Assembly (NCBI GenBank): GCA_022496805.1 | Contig: CM040107.1 | Location: 12,172,501 to 12,236,500 of the forward strand | From: Pohlia nutans | Taxonomy: Eukaryota; Streptophyta; Bryopsida; Bryales; Mniaceae | Direction: 5' to 3' | Length of the DNA stretch: 64,000 nt | Shown: positions 36,512 to 47,154 of the stretch, in pieces | Position numbering within the stretch: the stretch's first letter is position 1 | Layout of the letters: each line of letters opens with the position of its first letter | The notes under the pieces: generated by a model | Seen by the model: the letters and a program-made list of their open reading frames with translations, nothing else | What the model was told of the DNA's origin: nothing | Database searches by the model: none | Position numbers and translations under genes: made by a program

Positions 36512-36674
36512 CACTAGTAGAAATCTTGTCTTATGTGACAAGTCCTTAATGACTCAATGTCGGGAATGACAAGTCCGTAATGACACAAAGTCCCACTTTG
36601 TGTCATTACGGACATGTCATTCCCGACATTGAGTCATTAAAGACTTGTTTCATAAGACAAGATTTCTACTAGTG
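36512..36674. mobile_element. 163-bp CACTA-type MITE (near-perfect palindrome)
   Basis: The element starts CACTAGTAGAAATC and ends with the reverse complement GATTTCTACTAGTG. The two 80-base arms match along their whole length with only about four mismatches around a 3-base centre. It is flanked by the 3-bp duplication TTA at 36509-36511 and 36675-36677. The CACTA terminus, 3-bp duplication and lack of coding capacity define a CACTA-derived MITE. Its arms contain ATGACTCAATGTC, a 13-base word also found near the right end of the large CACTA element (about 55280), so that element family may have mobilised it. Confidence 0.9.
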
Positions 36675-36784
36675 TTACTTCTCCTCTCCATCTCTACTAA
36701 CTAGTCTAGAATAAAGTAGTCTTGCGAGGAGTAGCTTCATTCGTCTAAGGTCGGTTCCTAGAAAACCCCCTTAGCAGATATCCT

Positions 36785-36958
36785 AGAACGATTGTTCATA
36801 TTCACTGTGACCTTTTTGTTATCGACGACTCGACGATATCCTTAAGCAAATCTTCATACTCATTGTGACCTTACCGTTATCATCAACCCAAAGATAACCT
36901 TGAGCAAATCTTCATATTCATTGTGACCTTTGCGTTATCGTCAACTTGACGATACCAC
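36785..36958. repeat. 58-bp tandem repeat, three copies
   Basis: CACTGTGACC/CATTGTGACC at 36803, 36861 and 36919 marks three units with an exact 58-bp period. Each unit contains AGCAAATCTTCATA, TGTGACCTT and GTTATCGTCAA. Units two and three are the most similar. Confidence 0.8.
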
Positions 36959-36959
36959 G

Positions 36960-38990
36960 CATAAAATCTAGAATATGTTCCGCAATTTTCGGCATGAACA
37001 TCGGAGAGTGGAGAATTGACAAATTCTTCGTTTGCAAGCGGATACTGTGACTGAATAGTATAGCAATCGACTCGGATGACTCGCAGAGTTGTACCTGCAA
37101 TCTCAAACATCGATTGATCTATATGCGATGACTGCATGAACAACACTAGCAACTATACAGAAGAGTATCCAAAGGATTCCAAATCTTACTAATAACATCG
37201 ATGAATCCAACCGCTCCTTAGAAAGAAACGAGTGTTGTGTCCAAGGACGACCGAAATCCTTGGCGAAAAACAAAGCAAGGTAGCACCGTCCAAGTTTGCG
37301 ACGAGCAATAGAGAGAGAAGAAGGAACTAGAAGCGCGGTTGTGCACGAAGAGCAGAATGTCTACGTGGACATGCAGTGAGACCAAGCACATCCTTCCGCA
37401 AAGACTAGGCGGCTAAAGAAATGGGGCGGGAATTCTCCATTTTAAATTCTTTGGAATCTTTGGCACCTATGAACATTGAATGCTCACATTCCCTGCCAGC
37501 ACTAGAGTGCCAATTTATGTGTCTTTTTGACAGATTCTTCATCGAAAGAAGCGGATGTAATAAAGCAGACCAAAAAGACCTTGAATGTGCGTTTATAGTG
37601 AAATTTGACAACGGTATTGTTTTAAGTTTTTCGTCACGTCCACTACACTTGTGGTTGATTTCTGCATGGGATACTTTTAATTTTCTTCACTTTTAAAAGC
37701 ATTGATTCTATAATTTTGTTGTCATTCTCAGCGTCCATTTGTTAGAGTCTAGACCGGAGAGCTTCGAGTCAGATTTTAGAGGTCAAAATTGAAGAGTGGA
37801 AACGGACATTACTATTTCAGAGATTTGTTCGGACTCCATTATTGGTTTTTATGGTTTAGAGTCTAGGGTTTAGGGTTTACGGGTTTACGATTGAACATAG
37901 ACGTATATTATATGATATACCTCGAATATATGTATTAAAGTGATACATAATCGCGGTACTGGTATTATAAATGCTTCCATAGTTGAGATATATTTATAAA
38001 TCACTATCTAATATACAGGACACATACATTATATCGACATATTTGAAAAACACATGTTCACATAGGCCAGTGATGAACCTTTTCACTTTAATTTTGTAAA
38101 TTTTTTATCTCTACAAGCCCAAAGGGTATTGGACAAAACATTGGTGACTATGTTATAATATGTGCCTTCCATATGTCAAATGAATTTTGATAAACTGAAC
38201 AAAAAATAGAGCACATCTCTACATAATATCGGTACAGTTAAACTTCTAAATGAAATTTTAGATAGTTTCTTAAATAGTTTAGAAGAATTAACCTTTGAAA
38301 ATTTATATAAATTCTAATTTCCACTTTTAGAGTTAAGAATTTAGCATGATCTGTTACATTTGGTTTGTCTACTTTAAACCTCAAAAAGGAAAATTAAATG
38401 ATAGAAGGATGATCCAGAGTTTCCCGAAATATCAATTTTGTAACACTAAGACAATGTTGAAGTAATTAACTTTGAAAAAATCTCCCGGATGGAGCTTAAC
38501 TTTTAATAATTGATATAATTCAAATTGGTTTGGAAAGTAGATTTGATTTAATATTTTTAAATAATACCACTTACAATTATTTTTTTAAAAAAGAATTCCC
38601 AGCAGTTCATTAGATTTTGATAACGACAAAAATTGGTCTTTAGAGCGTTTGTAAGTTTTGACAAGACGATAGGGACCCAGTGTGAGGCGGATATCCTCTT
38701 CAACACACGTAATTTCCAATGGCCTCATGACCTAGAGGAAATATACCCATTGTCATTACCAACAGAACCCTTTAATCACGTTGGCCCTTTCACAAGAACT
38801 GAGTTTATATGTTACAAAACCCAAATTTATATCTCAGAAGAGGAGAGTGACGGGCCGGTATAAGAATTTGATGCAGAAACAAAGCCAACATTGGAAATAG
38901 AGAGGCGCGATGAAGGGGTTCTATTGATGCATGCTAATTATTGTGGTTGAGATGAATATGATTCACATACCTGGCAATACTAGCACGCTA
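36960..38990. other. no gene supported; AT-rich from about 37.7 kb
   Basis: A 91-codon frame at 37421-37696 has no recognisable domain. Near 37859-37885 there are two adjoining TTTAGGG-like units, too few for a telomere. The rest is AT-rich and looks noncoding up to the target site of the CACTA element. Confidence 0.4.
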
Positions 38991-38993
38991 ATC

Positions 38994-39270
38994 CACTACA
39001 ACAGATCGAGTATTATGACAGGGAAAATATGACTAAAGGTGACTGGCGACTGCAAGCAGTCATATTCTGGAATGCCAAATCTGTCGGTGAGGGCCTCATT
39101 CGAAAACATGATTGGGAGTCATATTCTTTAGTCATATTTTCCAGCTGTACCGTATAAAGTAGATGGAAGGGCCGTATACCTTTGTGGGGAACAAATGAGA
39201 ACGTACCTGGGGAACGCGCAGTCATATTCGCCAGTCATATATTCGCTGTGATCACATGTTAGAGTCGCAT
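38994..39270. repeat. left terminal repeat and subterminal AGTCAT array
   Basis: After the TIR come ATGACTAAAGG, AGTCATATTCTGG, AGTCATATTCTTTAGTCATATTTTCC and AGTCATATTCGCCAGTCATATATTC. Both orientations of AGTCAT occur, as at the right end. Confidence 0.8.
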
Positions 39271-39279
39271 CTTCAATGT

Positions 39280-39499
39280 AGTCATCTTTTTTTTTTTGAG
39301 GGGGGGCAGCCCAAGAATATGTACACTGCCCAAGCAAGCTTTCGTGTATTGAGCCTTGGGCAATCACTGTGTAGTATTAAGGTTTAGTTCAAAATCACTT
39401 AATTATGAAAATATGCATTCAAATTTGAGTGGTTTTCCATTTGGGCTAGGGTAACTGGGAATTGCACTTTGATATTATTCTAGTATGTGATGAGTACAT

Positions 39500-39530
<31 letters not shown>

Positions 39531-40000
39531 CATAAATATTTTCCTTTATTTTCTTTTTTGTCTCGCATTATTTCTTTCTTTTTTTCATTTATTCAAAGTT
39601 TAATTTTAATTTTAATTTTAATTTCTTTTTCAATCTTCAATTTTTCTTTTTCATTTTGTTTTTTGTTATTTTTTTTTCTCATTTTTTAAATTTAAATTAA
39701 ATTCCAATTTTATTCATTTAAAGGTCGATGGTTTAGAGTTTGAGGGGTGGGGGTGGGGAGGGGGGGGGTTCTTCGTTCAAATGTCAAGTACTTATTCCCG
39801 GATTTATTTATTCTGTATGTGCATGTAAGAGAAGTAAAAAAATGGCGTGTGAATAGTGCTGATACGCTAGAATGATGAAATGCATGTGTTTAGGGTGATC
39901 AAGAAAAAAGGATACTATTTACAAGTGTACGTGTGAAGGCATATATGTATATATGGATATACCACAACAATGGTCTACATACAAATGTGGGTCATGGTTG
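39280..40000. other. low-complexity 3' flank of the transposase gene
   Basis: It contains (CA)n(TA)n at about 39498-39531, a long T-rich, then G-rich stretch to 39770, and no gene. The T-rich frame at 39462-39689 is low complexity. Confidence 0.5.
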
Positions 40001-40005
40001 AGGAC

Positions 40006-43000
40006 TCAATCCTGCTCTAAGTCAGAGTACTCTAAATCATCCACTATTGTATCGTCCTGTCTGAGGCATTCTAGTGCTTTAGCAACCACCTCCGGTGCTA
40101 CTTCCACTGCGCCACCCATGATAGGTGTTTTCGGGATGTTATCCTTGTGTAGGCCTGTGGCTTCAAGTCTTGGAAAATCACATGTTCTGCCCAAGGATAT
40201 GCATTGAACTTCCTCTGTTAGCTGATGTTTGGAGAATGACCGAACGCCTCTCGGTTCTCTGCGCATCACAACTTCTCATCCACGTTTGGCCAGATCCGGA
40301 GCGAAGAAAACTTGTTCAATGTGGAGGGGGAAGGCAAATGACTGTGCAGAGTATGGGATCAATCTTCCGAAGTTCACAGTAGAGAATCCGTAGTCATCAC
40401 GCTTCATGGTGGCGCCATCTCCTCTCATGTTTGCTACGACCCAGTTGCAAAAGAGGACAACCACCTCAAAGTGTCCATAGTCCACGGCCAGGATTTCCTC
40501 CACCCATCCCACGTATTCCAGCTCTGCGGCACGAAGATTTGTATCCTTCATACCCGCGCGACATAGTTGTCGAAAGGTTGCGGCTACTCCCGAGTCTGCG
40601 GTTGTCAATTGTGCCTCTGCACTCCGGACACGAATGTGGTTTCCAAATGCATACATGGATCGATATGACTTCGCTATATCTGACGGAGGTAACATCAAGG
40701 CTTTCACATCTGGAGGCACCTCCTCGTCCCCGTCTTCTATGGCTCGTATCACCGCTTTTGAAAACCAAACGTGGAAATCTTTGTCAGACATCTCTGGAGG
40801 GTACGCTAGCCGAGCCTTCTGCTTCTTACGCCTGTACTCGTGGCGCTCCCCTTCGCGACGTGCCATGTCATCCTCGTGTCTCCTGCAAGATAGCCCAGTT
40901 AAGATTCAGTACATGTTCACATAACAGTAAGGTTATGAAGGCAACCTATATAGGCAAATTTGATTCTTAGTAGCAAGCACTAGATTCTGCACGTGTTTTG
41001 GATTCTCTCCAATTATAACTATAAACGTGAACCTTGGAACAATCCACGTCAGGTGTCATTTTGCATACACTTTTACTCGTATTGTATGAACATCACTAGG
41101 GGTAGTCATAATCATTGCATGAAATGGTATTCATAATATATGGACATCACTTCTGACAGTCACGTTGTGTATGCTTGTAGTGATAATGTCAGAATATGAG
41201 TAGCAGCAGTCATATTTCATTTGCTAGTAGTCATTTTGCAAGCATTTTTTAAGTCGTAACGTACAGTATTGTTGTTTGTGAAGGCAGAACCCAAAAGATA
41301 GAGTCATGACCACAATGCGTACTGACCTACTGATGTGAACTCACCTCCTCCAATCCTCTAATGGAGCCGCATTGTTCAGCACAAACTCGTGAATCCATCC
41401 TCGGAGGTCCGAAGACAATCGGTGTGCACGTCCGTTGCCTTCGAGGATCTCATCGTACATTGAAGGGTCTTCTTTATCATCCCACACCCTTCGCGTAGAA
41501 GTCGTATACTCTTGCATGTTCTCGGTGCAGAATCCTAATGCCTCGACAATAGCATAGCCTTCAGCTATGCAACCTTCCGGTCGAGCACGATTTCGAACAT
41601 ACCCTTTGAGGGTCTTCAAGTACCTTTCTACGGGATACATCCATCGTGTATGCACGGGTCCACATATTTCCACTTCCTCCACAAGGTGCATAACCAAGTG
41701 GGTCATGATGTCAAAGAAGGATGGTGGAAACTCCTTCTCCAACATGCATAAAGCAATGGCTGCTTCGCACCTCATCTCTTCTACGGCCTTGGGGTCAATG
41801 GACTTAGCACATATCCTCCGAAATACCCGGCTCAACATTATTATTGCTGTCCGAACTTCCTTTGCCATTGTGGTGCGTACACATAGGGGCAACACTTGTT
41901 GTAGGAGGACATGGTAGTCGTGTGATTTTAGGCCTTTTATTTGCCCATCCATGTTTACACGCTTCCTGAGCTGCCCCACGTATTGGGAGGGTGTCCGCAA
42001 GGAATGCACTTGGTCTACAAACACCTGCCGCTCCTCTTTCGTTAGCACGTACGATGATCGAGGTAATGTGACGCTGCCAGGTTTCACTCCTCGTACGGGC
42101 CATAGGTGTTTGCATATACCGGCCTCCTTCATGTCCAGACGGGCACCCATGCTGTCTTTCTCTCCAAAAATAGTTTTCATAATGTTCTCGGCAATGTTTT
42201 TCTCACAGTGCATCACATCCAATGTATGTCGAATTAGAAGATCCTGCAGAGTGACATCGACCAGTCACAAATTATATTCATGTCACATGTCACGTGTCAC
42301 ATCACTGCACTCCGTCACGAATTATGTTTCACACATCAAACATCACTGCGTACAGTCGTGGGATACATCATAGTAGGATACACTTACTTTCCAGTAGGGA
42401 AGGTCAAAGAGACACGATCTTTTCTTTACTCCGTGTTCATGTACAGGGTCCTGTGTCTGCCCTCCTTCATTTGTGCGGTCCGCTCTTGTCCACTTTTCTC
42501 GCTCATTCGCATATTGGAGGTGCTCTCTGCCGCTCATCCTTCGTGGTGGAGGTCTCATATCAGTTTGTCCATCAAAATTGGACCTTTGACGCCTCCATTG
42601 GTGTTCCATTGGCAAATTCCGTCTATGCCCAAGGTAAACATTCTTCTTAAGTGCTTTGGAGCGCCGAGTGACTACGTTAGGGCCACATACGGGACATGCC
42701 TTATGTCCTTTTGTAACCTGGCCAGAGATTAATCCGTACGCCGGAAAATCATTCACTGTCCACAATAACATACCTCGGAGCTTGAAGGTATTTTGGTCAG
42801 TGTTTTTTGCGATCCATCCACGCAATCAGTTCCTTCCCATAGCTGTTGTAGCTCCTCCATCAATGGTGCCAGGTATACATCCACGTTCTTCTCTGTCACA
42901 CTTTCTTTCCCAGGTATTAGTAGAGTGAGCATCATGAAGAAGTTTTTGGTGACTAACCAGGGAGGAAGATTGTAGTTGAGCATGACTACTGGCCAAGTGG

Positions 43001-43946
43001 AGTGGCTAAGGTTTTGGTTTTGAAACGGGTTCACACCATCGAGTGCCAAGCCCAGCCTCACATTACGTTCCTCTTTTGCAAACTCTGGCCACTTGTCATT
43101 TACGTGATTCCAAGCCTTGGAGTCTACCACAGATCTCATCACATTGTCTTTGCTTTTTCCGCCTACGTGCCACTTCATCAACTCTGCCAGCCGTGTACAG
43201 TTGTACATTCTTCGCAGACGAGGGATCAGTGGAAAGTGTCTCAATACTTTAACTGGTATTGTCTTGGAGTTGTCCACGTATCGGGATTTGTGGCATTTTG
43301 GACATTCTGTCGCGTCCTCCAATTCTTTCCGAAACAAACAACATCCATCCCTACACGCATGTATGGAGTTGTAGGACAACCCCAATTTCATCAACAAACA
43401 TTTGGCCTCGTAAAATGTTTTCGGAAACATGTTGTCCTTGGGCAAAATCGTCTCGTGCAGTAACTTCAGTAGCTCGTCCACAAAGCCGTTCGGTACTCCA
43501 AAAGTGGTACAACAAACAAGTATAAGGAGTATGGAGGTGAGACGGTTGGAGGAGCTCCCTGCATAGAGTGGAGTCCTAGCTTTGCGTAGGAGGGTATCCA
43601 AGGCTATTCCACTTGGGTCGTCGATGGTACACGAGGTGCCCCTTGCTTCCATTGGGTCGTTAATGCCATCCCGCGCGTCATCACTGCCTTCGGGGTCATT
43701 CCTCGGAAAATCGTCATCCCCGACAGGCGCTTCCACAAATTCTTCATCTATTCCATCGTGAATACTATGATTGTTTTTGCCTCCCCCCAAGTTCACATTG
43801 TCATACTTGTTGAAGCACTCTGCCAGCATTTGGAATACACGTACTTTCTCAGTTTCTCCATCGTCCACAGAGGTATTAGGCTGAGGCTGGCTACCTTCAC
43901 CACTGCTTGCTGCTTGGGGGAGCAAGTTTAACGGGCTGTACTCATC
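40006..43946 (-). pseudogene. CACTA transposase, TNP2/TNPD type
   Basis: Three minus-strand exons are clear. Exon 43946-42388 carries the Transposase_21 (TNP2) region: FYEAKCLLMKLGL, IHACRDGCCLFRKE, CPKCHKSRY, RLRRMYNC, LALDGVNPFQN and, after a -1 slip near 42785-42830, LRGMLLWTVNDFPAYG. Donor GTAAGT at 42387 and acceptor at 42244 remove 144 bp. Exon 42243-41345 starts DLLIRHTLDVMHCEKN and contains the DUF4218 region (FFDIMTHLVMHLVEEVEICG, WMYPVERYLKTLKGYVRN). A 462-bp intron with GT-AG borders (41344-40883) leads to exon 40882-40006 with the DUF4216 region (EILAVDYGHFEVVVLFCNWV, DDYGFSTVNF). TGA at 40278-40276 stands where Trp is usual. The protein cuts the element at its ends. An upstream exon at 45168-44971 may supply its N-terminus. 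Confidence 0.88.
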
Positions 43947-44262
43947 CTGCACTTCCTAAGGACATGCACTTTGGATGTCACATTTCACATTTCACTTTCA
44001 AAAGTAAGGGTTTCCAACACAAGTTTTTCAATAATACTGCATCCACCTTGGCAACACGGGTGAAGATATTTTTTACCTCCGTCCACACAGAAAATTACTC
44101 AACGTAGTCATGTTGCGAAAGATATAACCAACTGAACTTATATCAAACTATTTAAAGGACAAAATATGACTCCTTGTAGTCTTTTCTGGAAAACTTGACT
44201 AAGACTAGTCACATTACAAAAAACATGATTGCGTACAGTTATCTTGTCGTTGTTGTGATCCT

Positions 44263-45168
44263 TTACATAACCAATACACTGCACGTATTTAGAGAGTAGT
44301 GTGCAAAGAGTTCCTCTCCGGCCTTGATGTCCCTGGAAGCTATGGTAATGACATAACCCCATTCCTTGGTGTTCCAAGGTTTAGGCAACATACGAAACTC
44401 CCACACAACATTCCCTATCTGAGTTCTTCCGATGGAACTATTAATGAACCCTGCGAAATTTCCTTTTAATACGTCCCCGTCGATGTACAAGTCCGACTCC
44501 GCTTGCATCACTTACGACTTGATCCGAGGGTGTGCTTTGCTCAAGAGCCTGTACTCCGTGGAGGACTACTGTGGGCCTACAAAGGGGAGCAATTCATCAC
44601 CCTCTTTGGCGGTCTGCATTGCAAAAAGACCCCAGCCTATAAAGGGGAATCCAGATACCTTCACTTCCCAATCTCTTTTCCAAAAGGGAAACCGTGTCAA
44701 CTTAGGAATAGGTCCATCACACCACTGTCCATCATACACGTTTAACCGCCATTTCTGCAAGGCCTGAACTCTTACGGACGTCGCTGTGGGGATGGCGTTT
44801 GTGGAAGAACGTTTTCCGCGTAGAAAGGATGTCAGTGATGTCAAACAAGCAGCTTTTACAATGGGTCTCCTCCGGGCCTACACAATTTGTGCACATAAAG
44901 TTCTAAAGTCGGCCTCTTACGGACCACTCCAGGCGAGCTCATTAAGGGGTAGTTGATTGGACTCACTTACCAAAATAGAGGCCGTGAAAACCGGGTCCCT
45001 TTTCCGACTGCGAAGATGTCTTCGAATTGTTGCTCAATCGAGGACTTTCCCTCCCGCACATTCCACGCATGGACATGGATACTTCGATAATCGCAGGGCG
45101 TCTGCTTGAATTTCTTCTTCTTGCCATAGCTGTAGATGCTTTAGGTTGCTGAGCTCCGCTTCTTCCAT
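44263..45168 (-). pseudogene. SET-domain protein inside the CACTA element
   Basis: One minus-strand frame from ATG 45168 to 44263 (about 300 codons) holds CPCVEC...IRRHL near the start (about 45060-45010) and a SET domain after codon 140: FIGWGLFA (G-x-G motif), GDELLPFVG, YIDGDVLKGNFAGFINSS, NVVWEF and IKAGEELFAHYS. SET domains transfer methyl groups from S-adenosylmethionine to lysine. The usual N-H-S core reads N-S-S, as if the His were lost or the subfamily differs. Five in-frame stops (TGA 45036; TAA and TAG between 44930 and 44860; TAG about 44566; TAA about 44515) but no frameshift interrupt it. It lies between a possible first transposase exon and the TNP2 exons, on the same strand. 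The first 66 codons end at a GTAAGT donor in phase with the TNP2 exon, so one N-terminus could serve two proteins. Confidence 0.72.
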
Positions 45169-45169
45169 C

Positions 45170-47030
45170 TTGAAGGTTGAACTGTATCACGGAGTTAGTG
45201 CAAAAGCATAGAGCCATTACTCTCCTTAGAATCAGGTATTGATGATATAGTTGAGGCAACGAAGACTACGGTGTAAGACACTCAAAGGAGCCACACATGT
45301 GATTCCACATAGTGATATGAGGCCAAGTAGTCATATATATATGACTTGACAGAGTTATGTGACTCAATCAAGTCATACATGTGGACAATGGCACGATATG
45401 GGTTCCAAAAAGGAACGTTTCTCTAAAAAACTGTCATTTTTTGACTATTCAACTTGGATTCTGTTGAGAGCATTTCCAGTGTACACATACATGAAAGTAT
45501 TCAAGCGACAACTGCTCACGACACAATTAAACTGATTAAAGAAGACAACTGTGTCAAGAGAGTACAGTCATTGTAACATCATTAAATGGAGAGATTATGT
45601 CAAGAGAGTCTCCAGTCATTGTAACATCACTACTGTAGTCACTAAACCAAACCTTGTGACCTAATTTCAACCCTTCAAAAGCAGGGGATGGTTATGAGTA
45701 GGAAGTGTTGACATCGTCCAAGTGAACTTAATTTGCATTCTACAAGCTCTATCATTCTCTTAAACACACACTTCAATCGAAATATGTCTTCATAAGAAAG
45801 AAATTCCAGATTCTAAAAATGCAACGTACATCACTAAGTTCCATTGTGAGTTGTCTCTAAACAAAGTTCTATTTCCTTAACCCTTGAAAGACCAAACATT
45901 CATTGTTATAAAATGACAAATTCAATCAATTATTTTGTGAAACCTATAATTCAAATGGGACCGAATTTTATATCACCAGATCGGTGAAGAACATTGCATG
46001 CTTTGGTCAAAAAATTTAAACAATTGAACAAAAAGAAGTCCACATGGGACCTACTTAAAACTGCACCAAAGAAAAAAAAAAAAAAAACAGGTCGTCTACC
46101 TTAGTCATAAAGAATCCTTGACAAGAACAAGTCTTCACAACAAGTCCAGAAAAAATCAGACGGGCGATATGTCCAAACATCAGAGCATTTCTGCATTATG
46201 AGGTTGGTAGATCCATAATCTATCTTACTCAGTGTCCAAGTATGGACCAGCTAGATCTTGTAGCAAGGATGGCTGCTATAGACAAATAAGGTATCACAAT
46301 AACCAGAATATCTTTTAGGGTCCAACCACAGCAGAAAGGTGTACAACTGACTTACATTATAAATGGCAAAGAATTCAGAAATCTATGTTACGAGTGCCAA
46401 AGCAACGCGGATAGTGATACATGAGACGACGAATCTAATGCTTCAAATTTTTTACAAAGCATAAGATAAGATACATGCGACGACAAATCTAATGCTTCAA
46501 ATGCCTGAAAACACTGTCATTTTGTGACTGATCCAAGTCATTGCCCATGTGACTGATCCAAGTCACATGTATTGTGGGAGGGGCGGCGTTTGACACGTTG
46601 CAAACAATGATCTCAAAACTGGCTAATATTAGCTGGATTTCTACCAAAAAAATGAGGCTGCTAAGCATACCAAGAAAGAAAATGAAAAAAAATTTGAAAT
46701 GTAGCGAGAATGCTCATCATGTTATAAATCTGTAGCAAGGGTATCACCATGGTATCACCAAGGTATCACCATGGTATCACCTTAATATATCAAGGGTATT
46801 GCCGAATATTATAGAGGTATCGTGAGTAATACATTCACAAGGTAGTAAATGTATCTACCATTTATGTAGGAGATAGCACCTTGTGCTAAATGTCATAAAG
46901 TGGTTCAGAGAGCACTGCTTGCAAAGGGAATAGGCCCAACTACCGTGGCAGGGACAGGGTTCAACGTTATGAAGCACATGGCAGCGGTGCGAAGATCTGA
47001 CGTGAGATTCTCTGGCCCTATAGAGACAAA
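45170..47030. promoter_or_regulatory. divergent intergenic region of the CACTA element
   Basis: It lies between the SET/transposase start (minus strand) and the TNPA-like start (plus strand). AGTCAT/ATGACT words cluster at 45310-45380 and 46520-46570. It also holds an A run at 46071-46087 and a GGTATCACCAT repeat at 46740-46785. No gene is seen. It probably serves as a shared two-way promoter with transposase-binding sites. Confidence 0.45.
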
Positions 47031-47032
47031 AC

Positions 47033-47154
47033 ATGTCGCCAGGTGGTTCAGTGTACGAGAAGGAGCGGCTGAGGAGAATTCAGGAGAATGAGGAGGTCTT
47101 GAAGGAGCTCGGTCTGCCACTGCTTGCGACAAGCACAAAAGTCAAGAATCCTGG
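47033..47154 (+). CDS. first exon of the TNPA-like gene
   Basis: ATG 47033 opens MSPGGSVYEKERLRRIQENE, then VLKELGLPLLATS, and ends at CCTGG|GTGAGT. The YE..R...I..N...L..LGL pattern is, from memory, a frequent start of plant CACTA second-ORF proteins. A long gap follows before the next exon at about 50314, so the linkage is inferred. Confidence 0.55.

Noticed and set aside
37859..37885. Interstitial telomere
   Set aside because: Only about two TTTAGGG-like units are present; the same is true of the GGGTTAGGGTTT run near 47310.
39462..39689. 75-codon hydrophobic ORF
   Set aside because: It is a Phe/Ile/Ser-rich translation of a T-rich low-complexity tract.
42280..43525. Plus-strand ORFs opposite the CACTA transposase
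   Set aside because: They are reverse-strand shadows of conserved TNP2 codons.
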